Of a stretch of 64,000 bases of DNA, positions 14,641-25,285 are shown piece after piece. The position numbers and the translations under genes were made by a program. This DNA is from Pseudomonas sp. J452. GTDB lineage: Bacteria > Pseudomonadota > Gammaproteobacteria > Pseudomonadales > Pseudomonadaceae. The notes beneath the pieces were generated by a model, which searched no databases, was not told the origin of the DNA, and saw only the letters and a list, made by a program, of their open reading frames with translations. Within the stretch, counting starts at the first letter, position 1; each line of letters starts with the position of its first letter. The DNA is taken from contig NZ_CP088294.1 in the NCBI RefSeq assembly GCF_024666525.1, positions 2,170,001 to 2,234,000 of the forward strand. Direction: 5' to 3'.

Positions 14641-15403
14641 ATACCCGAAAATCGCCAGCCGTGAACAATGGCTGGCCGCGCGCCTGGCCCTGCTGGAGCA
14701 GGAAAAGGCCCTGACCCATCAACGCGATGCGCTGAACGCCGCTCGCCGGCAGCTGCCGATGGTGGAGGTCACGGCGGACTACCGCTTCAATGGCCCGGAT
14801 GGCGAGGTGCCGTTGCTCCAGCTGTTCGCCGGCCAGCGCCAGCTGATCGTCTACCACTTCATGTACCACCGCGACAAAGGCGAGGGCTGCCCCGGCTGCT
14901 CCTTCCTGGTCGACAACATCGGCCATCAGGCCCATCTGCAGGCGCGCGACACCCGCCTGGTACTGGTCTCGCGGGCGCCCCTGACCGAGCTGGAGGCCTT
15001 CAAACGGCGCATGGGCTGGACGTTGCCCTGGTACTCGTCGTTTGGTAGCCGCTTCAACTACGACTTCCATGTGACCATCGACGCGGCCGAGGCGCCGGTC
15101 GAGTACAACTACCGCGACCAGGCCGAGCTGCAGCACCTCGGGCAGCTGGAGAACACCAAGGGCGAGCTGCCCGGCGCCAGCGTGTTCCTGCGCGACGGCG
15201 AGCGGGTGTTCCACTGCTACTCCACCTATGGCCGCGGCCTGGACATGCTGATGAACACCTACCACTACCTCGACCTCACGCCGTTCGGCCGTGGCGAGGG
15301 CTGGGACGGCATGCCCGATCTGGACGGTAAGGGGCTGTTCTGGAACCAGCACAACGACCGCTATGGTGAGGTCCCGGTCGCCACGCATGACTGCTGCGCC
15401 TGA
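14630..15403 (+). CDS. DUF899 thioredoxin-like protein
   Basis: This 257-residue protein is of the DUF899 family, which has a thioredoxin fold. The family core is visible: LIVYHFMYHRDKGEGCPGCS with a CxxC pair near residue 87, then FLVDNIGHQAHLQARDT, WTLPWYSSFGSRFNYDF and a C-terminal DRYGEVP segment. Family function is unknown; a redox role is the usual guess. A perfect AGGAGG stands before the ATG. It lies in the ECF42-linked operon between the small CPxC ORF and a SnoaL-like protein. Confidence 0.9.
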   Translation: MKPEYPKIASREQWLAARLALLEQEKALTHQRDALNAARRQLPMVEVTADYRFNGPDGEVPLLQLFAGQRQLIVYHFMYHRDKGEGCPGCSFLVDNIGHQAHLQARDTRLVLVSRAPLTELEAFKRRMGWTLPWYSSFGSRFNYDFHVTIDAAEAPVEYNYRDQAELQHLGQLENTKGELPGASVFLRDGERVFHCYSTYGRGLDMLMNTYHYLDLTPFGRGEGWDGMPDLDGKGLFWNQHNDRYGEVPVATHDCCA

Positions 15404-15422
15404 GCGCACAAGGAGAAAGAAC

Positions 15423-15848
15423 ATGAGCACCACGACCGAACTGCGCGGCCTGATCGACACCTGGGTCGCTGCCAACCTGGCGAAGAACCTGGACGCCATC
15501 ATTGAGCACTACGCCGAGGATGTACTGGCCTTCGACGCCATCCTCCAGCTGCAATTCAAGGGCCGCGCCGCCTACCGGGCGCACTGGCAGATGTGCCTTG
15601 AGATGTGCGCCGGGCCGACCACCTTCGACGTGCGCGAGCTGCAGCAGGAAGCCAGCGGTGAGCTGGGCTTCGGCCACTTCCTCGCCTACTGCGCCGGTAC
15701 CGACGCCGAGGGCAAGAGCCAGGGCTGCTGGCTACGGGTCAGCCAGGGCTACCGCAAGCAGGGCGGGCGCTGGCTGATCGCCCACGAACACTTCTCGGTG
15801 CCGTTCGATCCCGAGAGTGGACAGGCGCTGTTCGGCCTGGAGCCTTGA
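15423..15848 (+). CDS. SnoaL-like / NTF2-fold protein
   Basis: This 141-residue protein has the cone-shaped NTF2-like fold pattern: an N-terminal helix LRGLIDTWVAANLAKNLDAI, IIEHYAEDVLAFDAI, a central GRAAYRAHW, and C-terminal strands ending GGRWLIAHEHFSVPFD. Such proteins act as isomerases, cyclases or small ligand binders, and many have no known substrate. AAGGAG lies seven bases before the ATG. It is the fourth gene of the ECF42-linked group, and members of this family are often found in ECF42 target operons. Confidence 0.88.
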   Translation: MSTTTELRGLIDTWVAANLAKNLDAIIEHYAEDVLAFDAILQLQFKGRAAYRAHWQMCLEMCAGPTTFDVRELQQEASGELGFGHFLAYCAGTDAEGKSQGCWLRVSQGYRKQGGRWLIAHEHFSVPFDPESGQALFGLEP

Positions 15849-16178
15849 TAAGGGGGCGCGAGTAGCCCGGATGCAATCCGGGGAAGGGGCATGCCGCGCT
15901 CCCGGATTGCTTGTCTCCCCTCTCCCACTTGTGGGAGACGACTGCAGGAATGCAGGAGGTAGGGTGACGCAGGACGCCAAAACCGAGGGGCCGGGGGAGA
16001 GGGAGTTGGCCAGCGCACCCTCTCCCCAGCCCTCTCCCGTGAACGGGAGAGGGGGCAAAAGCGCTCCGTACTGGCAAGTAGCCCGGATGCAATCCGGGGA
16101 AAGTGTGCGTGCCGGGCTCGCGGATTGCATCCGGGCTACACGGCGGTCAGGACTTAATAACTACACAAGGAGTAACCC
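15849..16178. repeat. Intergenic repeat block (two repeat families)
   Basis: This 330-base gap has no gene. It holds a GTAGCCCGGATGCAATCCGG REP half at 15863-15885, a CTCTCCC-type composite unit at 15910-16052 (including a GACTGCAGGAATGCAGGAGG segment), and a full inverted pair of the GTAGCCCGGATGCAATCCGG repeat at 16078-16140. An AAGGAG ribosome site for the next gene ends the gap. Confidence 0.8.
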
Positions 16179-16709
16179 ATGACCCTGCTGATCTTCGTAG
16201 TACTGATCCTCGCCGGCCTGGCGGTGTTCATCGCCTCGCGCCCGGCCGATTTTCGCATCGAGCGCTCGGCGCTGATCCAGGCCGCACCGGATACGGTGTT
16301 CGCCTGGGTCAATGACTTCCACCGCTGGCACCAGTGGTCGCCCTGGGCCAAGCGCGACCCAGCAATGCAGGTCAGCTACGAGGGGCCGGCGAGCGGGGTG
16401 GGGGCGATCTATCGCTGGCTCGGCAACCGTGAAGTGGGCGAGGGCAGTTGCCGCATCAGTGCCAGCCAGCCCGGCGCGCTGGTGCGCATGGAGCTGCAGT
16501 TCATCAAGCCATTCCAGGCCGACAATGTCGCCGAGTTCCACTTCCAGCCCGAGGCGGCTGGCACGCGGGTGAGCTGGAGCATGAGCGGTAGGAACAACTT
16601 CGTCGGCAAGGCCATGGGCCTGCTGTTCAACATGGACAAGATGGTCGGCAAGGACTTCGACCAGGGTCTGGCCAGCCTCAAGGCACTGGCCGAGGGCGAA
16701 AAAACCTGA
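16179..16709 (+). CDS. SRPBCC / polyketide cyclase-like membrane-anchored protein
   Basis: This 176-residue protein starts with a single hydrophobic helix ([20 protein letters not shown]), followed by a START-like SRPBCC domain: [40 protein letters not shown] and the terminal amphipathic helix [20 protein letters not shown]. These domains bind hydrophobic ligands. It follows the ECF42-linked genes in the same direction, although the 330-base repeat block between them may separate transcription. The function is unknown. Confidence 0.88.
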   Translation: MTLLIFVVLILAGLAVFIASRPADFRIERSALIQAAPDTVFAWVNDFHRWHQWSPWAKRDPAMQVSYEGPASGVGAIYRWLGNREVGEGSCRISASQPGALVRMELQFIKPFQADNVAEFHFQPEAAGTRVSWSMSGRNNFVGKAMGLLFNMDKMVGKDFDQGLASLKALAEGEKT

Positions 16710-16789
16710 CGCAGGCGCCAAGCTTGCCGAGCATGATCCACCGCTGCTGCTCTACAATCGCGCTTTTGCTGCCTGGCTAAGGAGTAACC

Positions 16790-17713
<924 letters not shown>

Positions 17714-17729
17714 GCGCAAAGAGGAACGT

Positions 17730-18491
17730 ATGAATTTTCACGCGATCAAGGCCATTTATTTATTCGAACTGGCGCGCACCTGGCGCACCCTGCTGCAGAG
17801 CATCGCCACCCCGGTGATTTCTACTTCGCTGTACTTCGTGGTGTTCGGCTCGGCCATCGGTTCGAGCATGACCGAGGTGCAGGGCGTCAGCTACGGCGCC
17901 TTCATCGTGCCGGGGCTGATCATGCTGGCGCTGCTCACCGAGAGCATTTCCAACGCCTCGTTCGGCATCTACATGCCGAAGTATTCGGGGACCATCTATG
18001 AGCTGCTCTCGGCGCCGATTTCCTACCTGGAGATCCTCATCGGCTTCGTCGGTGCGGCGGCCACCAAGTCGGTGATCCTCGGCCTGATCATCCTGGTCAC
18101 GGCGCGCCTGTTCGTCGATTTCGAGATCGCCCATCCGCTGGTCATGGCGCTGTTCCTGGTTCTGACGGCGATCACCTTCAGCCTGTTCGGCTTCATCATC
18201 GGCGTGTGGGCCGATGGCTGGGAGAAGCTGCAGGTGGTGCCGGCGCTGATCGTCACGCCGCTGACTTTCCTCGGTGGCAGCTTCTACTCGATCAGCATGC
18301 TGCCGCCGCTGTGGCAGCAGGTGACCCTGTTCAACCCGGTGGTGTACCTGATCAGCGGCTTCCGCTGGAGCTTCTACGGGGTGTCCGATGTCAACGTGGC
18401 GGTCAGCCTGGGCATGACGCTGGGCTTCCTGCTGCTGTGCATCATCACCGTCGGCTGGATGTTCAAGACCGGCTATCGCTTGCGCCAGTAA
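17730..18491 (+). CDS. ABC-2 type transporter permease
   Basis: This 253-residue membrane protein has six predicted helices. Key segments are the N-terminal amphipathic [20 protein letters not shown], the ABC-2 motif [20 protein letters not shown], and the late [20 protein letters not shown] with [13 protein letters not shown]. It is the partner of the ATPase just upstream, with GAGGA before its ATG. Similar pairs in Gram-negatives export drugs, polysaccharides or lipids; nothing here allows a choice. Confidence 0.92.
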   Translation: MNFHAIKAIYLFELARTWRTLLQSIATPVISTSLYFVVFGSAIGSSMTEVQGVSYGAFIVPGLIMLALLTESISNASFGIYMPKYSGTIYELLSAPISYLEILIGFVGAAATKSVILGLIILVTARLFVDFEIAHPLVMALFLVLTAITFSLFGFIIGVWADGWEKLQVVPALIVTPLTFLGGSFYSISMLPPLWQQVTLFNPVVYLISGFRWSFYGVSDVNVAVSLGMTLGFLLLCIITVGWMFKTGYRLRQ

Positions 18492-18587
18492 GCGCTGGGT
18501 GGGTGGTGCGCTGTGTGGCCAGGCGCAGCCGGGCAGCATGGACCGCGCCTGCGTTGCCCCTTGCTGCAGTTACACATTCTGCTTCGG

Positions 18588-18980
18588 CTAAAGCCCCGTG
18601 GTCTTCGCTCGGGCTTCTTCCGGCACGCCCGCCGGCATCGTCAGCGGCGTGGCGAAATGCAGCGCGGTCATATACACGGAGCCGCTGTCCGGCTGGTTGA
18701 GCCCCGCCTGCACGCAGATGAAGTCGAAGACCTCGTCGGCCTGTTGCGCATCCACGACCACGCTCAACACCCGCGCCAGTGCGGCTTCCGGCACCTTGTC
18801 GCGCGGTGCCTTGGCTGCCTGCAGCACGGCCACGCCCCGGCAATGCACGCTGTGCGCCCGGGTGATGCCCCATTCCTCGCGCAGCATGCGCAGCACCTGG
18901 CGATCCATACCGTTGTCGGGCAACACGCAGGTGATGAGCTTGGCCGCTCCGCCCGGTATATCGATAGCCAGCCCGCTCAC
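18588..18980 (-). CDS. P-II-like signalling protein (distal)
   Basis: This 130-residue protein has the ferredoxin-like repeat of the P-II superfamily: AAKLITCVLPDNGMDRQVLR, then RVLSVVVDAQQADEVFDFIC and a final GSVYMTALHFATP strand. It lacks the canonical uridylylated-Tyr T-loop sequence of GlnB/GlnK. Its ATG overlaps the stop of the upstream P-II-like gene by four bases (ATGA type), which couples translation. It is the last gene of a DUF1538 transporter operon. It presumably senses a nucleotide or ion and gates the transporter, by analogy with GlnK-AmtB (inference). Confidence 0.78.
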   Translation of the reverse strand: MSGLAIDIPGGAAKLITCVLPDNGMDRQVLRMLREEWGITRAHSVHCRGVAVLQAAKAPRDKVPEAALARVLSVVVDAQQADEVFDFICVQAGLNQPDSGSVYMTALHFATPLTMPAGVPEEARAKTTGL

Positions 18981-19339
18981 GAGGTGCTGCCCTTTTCCAG
19001 CATTTCGCGGGGGATGTAGGTGGCCACTTTCTCAACCGGTGTCGCATAGATCATGCCGCCGCCCGGAACATCCAGTCCGGCTGCGTGATAGATGGTTTCC
19101 ATGAGGGCGTCCTGGTAGTCGGCAGCCACCAGCAGGCTGACCACTTCCTTCTCCGCATCGATGGCAATGCTGAGCAGGCCAAGACGCTCCCGGGGGCCGA
19201 AGCCGTTGGCGTGGTAGACGATCGCGCCTGGTGCGCCCATGCCCTGGGCTGCACGAATCACCAGATCGGCGCGCCCGGCGGCGACGATGCAGGTGATCAG
19301 TGCCACGTCGGTGAGGTAGGTAATGCCCTCCGGTTTCAT
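18977..19339 (-). CDS. P-II-like signalling protein (proximal)
   Basis: This 120-residue protein belongs to the P-II superfamily: DVALITCIVAAGRADLVIRA (strand 1 and helix 1), EVVSLLVAADYQDALMETIY, and a C-terminal GGGMIYATPVEKVATYIPRE strand like the C-strand of GlnB. GGGGGATT stands before the ATG at 19339. It overlaps the DUF1538 gene upstream and the second P-II-like gene downstream by four bases each. The arrangement suggests two P-II-like subunits regulating one membrane protein. Confidence 0.8.
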   Translation of the reverse strand: MKPEGITYLTDVALITCIVAAGRADLVIRAAQGMGAPGAIVYHANGFGPRERLGLLSIAIDAEKEVVSLLVAADYQDALMETIYHAAGLDVPGGGMIYATPVEKVATYIPREMLEKGSTS

Positions 19340-21120
19340 CTTGAATCCCCCGTTGCCAGTAATTGATTCGCAGGCTGTGTGGTGGCGGCCTTGGCCTGCC
19401 GCCACATCTGAATACGGGCCCACTGTCCGAGCAGCATGACGCTGATGATGGGGCCGACCGAGGCCATGCTGAGAATGCCGAAGCCTTCGACGGCGTTGGT
19501 GGCATTGCCCAGCCCCAGGCCCATGGCCAGCACCAGCGGCACGGTGATCGGGCCGGTGGTCACCCCGGCGCTGTCCCAGGCCACGTTGACGAACTCTTCG
19601 CTGGAAAACATCGTCAGCACCGCGGCAAACAGATAGGGCGGCAGCACCAGCCAGACCAGGGGCAAGTCGAACACCAGCTTGGCCACCCCCACGGCGATGC
19701 CGCAGGCGACACCGATCGACACCGCGCGGATCAGGCTGCTCTTTCGGATAACCCCGCTGGTCAGGGTCTGCGCCGTGTCCCCCAGCGCATTCAGCGCGGG
19801 CTCCGCCACTGTGGCGCCGTAGCCGAGCAGCCAGGCGAAGGCCAGGGCCAGCACCAGTCCCACCTGGTAGAGGTAGAGGGGCGATTTTTCCGCGCCGGGA
19901 ATCTGCATGAAGGCCGCCGGAATTAACGAACCGGCACTGCCGCCCAGCTTGGACAGGCCGTAGGTCAGACCGAGGTTGAATACGCACATGCCCACCACGG
20001 TCAGGGCAATGCCCAGGAGGATCTCGTTGCGCCGCGGCAGGCTCTGGCGCAGCAGCAGCTTCAGCACCAGCAGCAGGAAGATCACCAGGGGCACGATGGC
20101 ACGCACCCCCGAGACGATCTCCAGGCCGGGGCTGACGCTGTACCAGGCGGCCGCCTCTTGTCCGGCGCCGGCCGCAGCCTGCGCCACCGCGATGATCTCG
20201 GCCGGCGTGGCGCTGGCCGCCACGTACAGGGTCAGCAGCATGACCCCGATCACCGGGAACAGCGAGGCCAGGGTGACGATGCCGAAGCCGGACAGCCCCG
20301 AGCCGCCCTTGCCGGCCGCCGCTGCGATGCCGATGCCCAGCGCCAGCACCAGCGGTACCGTGACCGGCCCGGTGGTGACCGCGCCGGCGTCCCAGGCCAG
20401 GCCGATCACCTTCGCCAGCTCCGGGTCCTGGGCCATGTACACGGTCAGCAGCAGCACAGGCAGCAGTGCTGCATAGATCAATGGCTTCAGGCTCCAGCCA
20501 TAGAGGAAGCGCAGCGTGCCCGTTACCGCGGCCAGGCCGACGCTGGCGCCGACCACCAGCACCAGTTCACTGGTCCACTGGTTGAGGATCACCCAGAGGT
20601 AGGGCGCACGCTGCGCAGAGACATTCTGCCCGGCGGCGCGCAGCGCGCCGATGGCGGGCTCGGCGAAGGTCACGCCAATCCCGAGTAGCAGGATAACCAG
20701 CAGGACGACGGGCAGGGACGACTTGCGCGGCAGGTTGTTGCCGATGATTTCGCCGAAGGGCATCAGGCCGAGTTTCAGCCCCTCCATAAACAGCATCAGC
20801 CCGACGATCACCGCGAACAGGCCGCCCGCGACCAGCAGCGAGTCTTCCACCAACTGGCGCAGGATGATGATCTGGAACAGCGCCAGGTACAGCGCCAGCG
20901 GAACCACGGCGCGCAGCTGTTCCATCAGGCGGATATTGATATAGGGCTTGAGGACGGCGACGACCTCATCCCTGTGCAGTTTCGCGGCTTGGTAGGGCGC
21001 TGCTCGCCAGCGTCCGTCGGCATCGCGAACCGGTGCGGAGGTCAATTCGCGCAGGGGGATTTCGCGGCGCCCTGCGCCGATCGTGCGCAGGTAGTCGGCA
21101 TATCGAATGGCGTCTTTCAT
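19336..21120 (-). CDS. DUF1538 membrane transporter with internal duplication
   Basis: This 594-residue inner-membrane protein is built of two similar halves. Motifs repeat: FAEPAIGAL near 152 and VAEPALNAL near 438; WDAGAVTTGPVTVPLVLALG near 243 and WDSAGVTTGPITVPLVLAMG near 515; GFGIVTLASLFPVIGVMLL near 278 and GFGILSMASVGPIISVMLL near 547. About 14 hydrophobic helices are visible. DUF1538 proteins include the UmpA/UmpB pair reported in Halomonas as a cation/proton antiporter; here both halves are fused in one chain. Two P-II-like genes overlap its end, so regulated ion transport is the best guess. Confidence 0.82.
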   Translation of the reverse strand: MKDAIRYADYLRTIGAGRREIPLRELTSAPVRDADGRWRAAPYQAAKLHRDEVVAVLKPYINIRLMEQLRAVVPLALYLALFQIIILRQLVEDSLLVAGGLFAVIVGLMLFMEGLKLGLMPFGEIIGNNLPRKSSLPVVLLVILLLGIGVTFAEPAIGALRAAGQNVSAQRAPYLWVILNQWTSELVLVVGASVGLAAVTGTLRFLYGWSLKPLIYAALLPVLLLTVYMAQDPELAKVIGLAWDAGAVTTGPVTVPLVLALGIGIAAAAGKGGSGLSGFGIVTLASLFPVIGVMLLTLYVAASATPAEIIAVAQAAAGAGQEAAAWYSVSPGLEIVSGVRAIVPLVIFLLLVLKLLLRQSLPRRNEILLGIALTVVGMCVFNLGLTYGLSKLGGSAGSLIPAAFMQIPGAEKSPLYLYQVGLVLALAFAWLLGYGATVAEPALNALGDTAQTLTSGVIRKSSLIRAVSIGVACGIAVGVAKLVFDLPLVWLVLPPYLFAAVLTMFSSEEFVNVAWDSAGVTTGPITVPLVLAMGLGLGNATNAVEGFGILSMASVGPIISVMLLGQWARIQMWRQAKAATTQPANQLLATGDSR

Positions 21121-21218
21121 GCGCTCAACTGCTCCGGTTGGGCTGCCAGCAGACAGTCTGCCAGTGCTGCGGTTCTGGCCAGAAGACTAAGGGGCTTTTC
21201 CAGTCGCGTCCAACCCGC

Positions 21219-21420
21219 TCACCAAGCCGGGGCGATCGCCGCGGCGACCTTGAGTCCGCCGGGCATGATGCCTTCGTTGCGGCAGCCGGCGGCGACGCAG
21301 TCTTGCATCACTTGCCAGATATTCAGCAACCGGGCGCGGGTTTTCGCCTCCGGGCACCAGGCAGCCTCGTTGGCCAGCATCAGCTGGCTTGATCGGCAGG
21401 CCGTGCTCGCTGCGCATGCG
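21219..21420 (-). pseudogene. Fragment of a second L-serine dehydratase gene
   Basis: About 170 bases on the minus strand encode [40 protein letters not shown] and IMPGGLKV, nearly the same as the middle of the intact L-serine dehydratase at 22694-24070. One inserted base in GGCTTGATCGG (intact gene: GGCTGATCG) shifts the frame just before this stretch, and both ends of the enzyme are missing. No start or full domain remains, so this is a remnant of a duplication or of a second copy. Confidence 0.8.
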
Positions 21421-21570
21421 GTAGTAGCGGCGTAGAGCACGGAGCTTTCATATCGCGTTTTGTTCCGATTCATTCGGGTTGGTAGGCCATCATTAACTTG
21501 ACCCCGGTCCGCAGAGTGGAGTGGTAGCCAGGCTGGGTATAGCAACCCTGCTGAATAGGAATCGGCAACC

Positions 21571-22599
21571 ATGGCTCAGCCAACCTGCTTTCCCAAGAGG
21601 CCAGCATCCTCTCGTGTTTCCGCTGCATCTACCTGCGCGTTTCTGTCTTTTGCTGGCGGGCGTTACGGCATTTGTCCAGAGCGGGCCAATGCCACGCCAT
21701 CCGATTCAAGGACGAAGCGTTTCCACAGGGTCAAGTGGGCAAGCGGCGGGGCGCTGCTGTTGGCTGCCGCCCTGGGCCTGCCGGGATGCACGCCCAACTC
21801 CAATACCGGCACCACCAATGTCATCACCGACATCTCCTTCGGTGGCCGAACCCATCGCCCGAGTGATTGCTTCAGTGATGAGCCGTCCAACCCGCCGCGG
21901 AATTGCTCCGCCGCTGAGCTCGAGTCCCTGCGCTTCGCCGAACTGGGTACGGAAATCAATGCGAGCCCCCTCGGTGCCGGTAGTTGTAGGCAGGCTTCGA
22001 TTAACTTTGGCGATGGGAGCCCGACGCAGGTCTTCTTCAATCAGCGCCTGGATGGGCTGTTTCTCGTTAACCACACTTACAACGGCTGGCCCGGCAAGAA
22101 GCTGGTCCGGGTCAACAGCCAGGTCGACTGCCTGGGCAGCGTGGATAAAGAGATCTCGGTGGGGATCGGCCCCGGTGGCCGCGAGGATTTCAGATTCGGC
22201 TTCTGCGTCGGTCCGCAGTGCCCTGTGCCGGTCACCACCACGCTGTGCATTCCCGTCGTGTCGCCAGCGGGCCCCATGCCAGATATCCGTAGGGGCAGCG
22301 GCGTGCGCATCATCACCAATGGCCGCACGATCGATTACGGCTCTGGTCATGTTTTCGACGCCAGTGGCGACCCGTCGGTGGTCACCCCGGCCGGCTATCG
22401 CTTTCCTGATCGCAGGAAGTTCTCGCTGGTGTACCGCCTTGGCTCCCAGAGTATCCAGGGCGAGGCCGGCTCGGTGACTTTCATCGCGGATCAAACGGCC
22501 CCGTTGGAGATATGCATGAACGATAACCCCGGCCTGCTGACGGACAACCGCGGCAACATGCTGCTCACCATTACCGTGAACGAGCGCAGCGCCCAATGA
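21571..22599 (+). CDS. Putative lipoprotein with PKD-like domain
   Basis: A 342-residue frame. Near residues 58-75 a hydrophobic segment ends in LGLPGCTPN, a possible lipobox with Cys near 73 (Pro at -2 is unusual). Before it lie about 55 residues that look non-coding, and no ATG, GTG or TTG is found close to the hydrophobic segment, so the true start is unclear. Residues about 140-190 resemble a PKD/immunoglobulin-like fold ([13 protein letters not shown], then [16 protein letters not shown]). Several cysteine pairs follow. The likely location is periplasm or outer membrane; function unknown. Confidence 0.6.
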   Translation: MAQPTCFPKRPASSRVSAASTCAFLSFAGGRYGICPERANATPSDSRTKRFHRVKWASGGALLLAAALGLPGCTPNSNTGTTNVITDISFGGRTHRPSDCFSDEPSNPPRNCSAAELESLRFAELGTEINASPLGAGSCRQASINFGDGSPTQVFFNQRLDGLFLVNHTYNGWPGKKLVRVNSQVDCLGSVDKEISVGIGPGGREDFRFGFCVGPQCPVPVTTTLCIPVVSPAGPMPDIRRGSGVRIITNGRTIDYGSGHVFDASGDPSVVTPAGYRFPDRRKFSLVYRLGSQSIQGEAGSVTFIADQTAPLEICMNDNPGLLTDNRGNMLLTITVNERSAQ

Positions 22600-22693
22600 C
22601 CGCCCGCATGCGCTCAGGCCTTGCGAGCTGGGAGCAGGCCTGAGGGCGATAGGTAGGCGTCTTGCGGCGCGTGGCAGCGGTTCTGGCGGGTGG

Positions 22694-24070
22694 TCAGCAC
22701 TCGATGATATTCACCGCCAAGCCGCCGCGCGCCGTCTCCTTGTACTTGCTCTTCATGTCCGCGCCGGTGTCGCGCATGGTGCGGATCACCCGGTCTAGGG
22801 AGATGAAGTGCTGGCCATCGCCGCGCAGGGCCATGCGCGCGGCGTTGATTGCCTTGATCGAGCCCATCGCGTTGCGCTCGATGCAGGGCACCTGAACCAG
22901 CCCGCCGACCGGGTCGCAGGTCAGCCCGAGGTTGTGCTCCATGCCGATCTCGGCGGCGTTCTCCACCTGCTGGATGGTGCCGCCGAGCACCTCGCACAGG
23001 GCGCCGGCGGCCATCGAACAGGCCACGCCGACTTCACCCTGGCAGCCGACTTCGGCACCGGAGATTGAGGCGTTCTCTTTATAGAGGATGCCAATGGCGG
23101 CGGCGGTGAGCAGGAAGCGCACCACGCCATCGTCGCTGGCGCCGGGGACGAAGCGCCGGTAGTAGTGCAGTACCGCCGGGACGATGCCGGCCGCGCCGTT
23201 GGTGGGCGCGGTGACCACGCGGCCGCCGCTGGCGTTTTCCTCGTTTACGGCCAGGGCGTAGAGGTTGACCCAGTCCATCACCGTCAGCGGGTCGCGCAGG
23301 CTGGCTTCCGGATTCTCGCTGAGCTGGCGCTGCAGGGCGGCGGCGCGGCGGCGCACCTTGAGCCCGCCGGGCATGATGCCCTCGTTGCGGCAGCCGGCGG
23401 TGACGCAGTCCTGCATCACCTGCCAGATCTTCAGCAGCCCGGCGCGGGTTTCCGTCTCCGGGCGCCAGGCCGCCTCGTTGGCCAGCATCAGTTGGCTGAT
23501 CGACAGGTGGTGCTCGCTGCACAGGGCCAGCAGCTGCTTGGCGCTCTTGAACGGGTAGCTCAGTGGAGTCTGGTCTTCGACGATGCGATCGAGGCCGGCG
23601 GCCTCTTCATCGACCACGAAGCCGCCACCCACCGAGTAGTACTCGCGCGAGCGGATCTGCAGGCCGGCGGCGTCGAAGGCGCGGAAGATCATGCCGTTGG
23701 GATGGAAGGCCAGGGGCTTGCGGATCAGCGCCAGGTGTTCCTTCTCGACGAAACGGATGCGTCGCTCGCCGCCGAGGTTCAGCTCGCCGCTGGCGCGGAT
23801 CGCCGCCAGGCGCGGTTCGATGGAGGTGGTGTCGACGCTGTCCGGTTGCTCGCCTTCCAGGCCGAGCAGCACCGCCTTGTCACTGCCGTGGCCCTTGCCG
23901 GTGGCACCGAGCGAACCATATAGCTCGACCTTGAGAGTGACCGTGGCGCTCAGCAATTGTTCGCGCTTGAGTCCTTCGACGAAGCGCGCGGCGGCGCGCA
24001 TGGGCCCGACCGTGTGCGAGCTGGAGGGGCCAATGCCGATCTTGAACAGGTCGAATACGCTGAGGGCCAT
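22694..24070 (-). CDS. sdaA: L-serine ammonia-lyase, single-chain iron-sulfur type
   Basis: This 458-residue enzyme deaminates L-serine to pyruvate and ammonia. The N-terminal beta domain begins [20 protein letters not shown], the family signature. The alpha domain has the cluster cysteines in [40 protein letters not shown] and a C-terminal segment; the length is that of the bacterial single-chain type. It is monocistronic on the minus strand, beside a decayed partial copy at about 21.2-21.4 kb. In Pseudomonas this enzyme also completes glycine betaine / glycine breakdown through serine, which fits a strain with much amine catabolism. Confidence 0.95.
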   Translation of the reverse strand: MALSVFDLFKIGIGPSSSHTVGPMRAAARFVEGLKREQLLSATVTLKVELYGSLGATGKGHGSDKAVLLGLEGEQPDSVDTTSIEPRLAAIRASGELNLGGERRIRFVEKEHLALIRKPLAFHPNGMIFRAFDAAGLQIRSREYYSVGGGFVVDEEAAGLDRIVEDQTPLSYPFKSAKQLLALCSEHHLSISQLMLANEAAWRPETETRAGLLKIWQVMQDCVTAGCRNEGIMPGGLKVRRRAAALQRQLSENPEASLRDPLTVMDWVNLYALAVNEENASGGRVVTAPTNGAAGIVPAVLHYYRRFVPGASDDGVVRFLLTAAAIGILYKENASISGAEVGCQGEVGVACSMAAGALCEVLGGTIQQVENAAEIGMEHNLGLTCDPVGGLVQVPCIERNAMGSIKAINAARMALRGDGQHFISLDRVIRTMRDTGADMKSKYKETARGGLAVNIIEC

Positions 24071-24172
24071 GCCGTGCTCCTGTGACTGATTAGTCAGAAG
24101 CTTACACCCGCTGGCGCGGCCCTTAGGTCGAGGAAGCGACTCGCAGTTGCCTTTCCTCGCCGGCTGTACGGC

Positions 24173-25285
24173 TCAATCGCTGAGTAGGCGCCCGCTGCGG
24201 ATCGCTGTGGCGCCAGCAACCTTGGCCAGCCACAGGCCGGGCTGGGCGAAGCGCAGGCGTTCACGGGCGTAAAGCACACCGTCGGTAGTGGCGCGCACCA
24301 GGCTGCGACGGTCACTGAGTGGGTCGATCACCTCGAACAACGGGTCGCCGCAGTTGACCTGGGCGCCCAGCGGTTGCAGAAAACTGACCACGCCAGGATG
24401 TGGCGCATACGCATATTGCGCGCCGGCAAAGGGCGTGGCGCTGCAATCAAGAGCGGGGGCGGGGGGCCAGTCGCCCGCCAGCAGGCCCTGGTCGGCGAGG
24501 AAGGCGAGGATGGCTTCGGCATCCTGTTCGGCGCGCTGCGCTTCGGTATCGGCCATGCCGCCCAGCTCGATGGTGGTGGTCAGGCAGGCCAGTGGCACGG
24601 GCTTGCCGGGAAAGGCTTCGGCCAGTTGCAGCCAGGGCGCTGCGCAGGCCTCGTCGAAGGACTGGCCGCCGGAGTCTTCGGCGAGCAGCACGGCCCTGGC
24701 CTCCAGGCGTGCGGCCAAACCCTGCAGTTGCGGCCAGAGCTGTGGCAGGGCATAGAGCAGCATGACCGATTCGAAGTCGCAGTGCAGGTCGAGCACCACG
24801 TCGGCGTCGCAGGCGTGTTGCAGCAACAGGCGCTGCAGGCCATCGAGCTGGCTGGCCGGCTCGGGCAAGGCGGCCAGGGCGCTACGCATGGCCTGGCGGA
24901 TCAGGGCGACGTTGCCGCTGGCGCTATCGCCCAGTTGCTCCTGCAGGTGGTGCTGCAGCAAAGCGGCGAGGTTGGGAAAGTCGCGGTTGAAGTTCTTGCC
25001 GCTGGAGAAATCGAAGCGGCCCTGATGGGTGGCCTGGAACATCTGGGCCAGGCCGATGGGGTTGGCGGCGGGAACCAGCTCGATCACCCCGCGCAGCTGT
25101 CCATTGGCCTCCAGCTCCTGCAGGCGCCGCTTGAGCTCCACGGCTACGCGCATGCCCGGTAATTCATCGGCATGCAGGGCCGCCTGGATATAGGCCTTGC
25201 GCGGGCCATTACCAAAGCGGAAGACCGACAAGGTGCGTTGTGTGCCGAGGCCGCTCCAGGGGAGTGGGTGTTCGATGTGCTGCAT
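24173..25285 (-). CDS. Succinylglutamate desuccinylase / aspartoacylase family hydrolase
   Basis: This 370-residue zinc carboxypeptidase-fold protein (M14 AstE/AspA type) shows the metal-binding H-x2-E in QAALHADELPG near residue 39, the distal histidine in VVLDLHCDFESVM near 165, and the substrate segment GKNFNRDFPN. The C-terminal barrel-like part (GVVSFLQPLGAQVNCGDPLF) is typical of family members that deacylate N-acyl amino acids or related amides. AAGGA stands before the ATG at 25285. The substrate is unknown and the neighbours give no clue. Confidence 0.87.
   Translation of the reverse strand: MQHIEHPLPWSGLGTQRTLSVFRFGNGPRKAYIQAALHADELPGMRVAVELKRRLQELEANGQLRGVIELVPAANPIGLAQMFQATHQGRFDFSSGKNFNRDFPNLAALLQHHLQEQLGDSASGNVALIRQAMRSALAALPEPASQLDGLQRLLLQHACDADVVLDLHCDFESVMLLYALPQLWPQLQGLAARLEARAVLLAEDSGGQSFDEACAAPWLQLAEAFPGKPVPLACLTTTIELGGMADTEAQRAEQDAEAILAFLADQGLLAGDWPPAPALDCSATPFAGAQYAYAPHPGVVSFLQPLGAQVNCGDPLFEVIDPLSDRRSLVRATTDGVLYARERLRFAQPGLWLAKVAGATAIRSGRLLSD

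Noticed and set aside
21400..21440. Continuation of the serine dehydratase fragment in GTAGTAGCGGCGTAGAGCAC
   Set aside because: The similar stretch in the intact gene (GTAGTAGTGCAGTACCGCC) lies in a non-colinear position, so the resemblance is probably chance.
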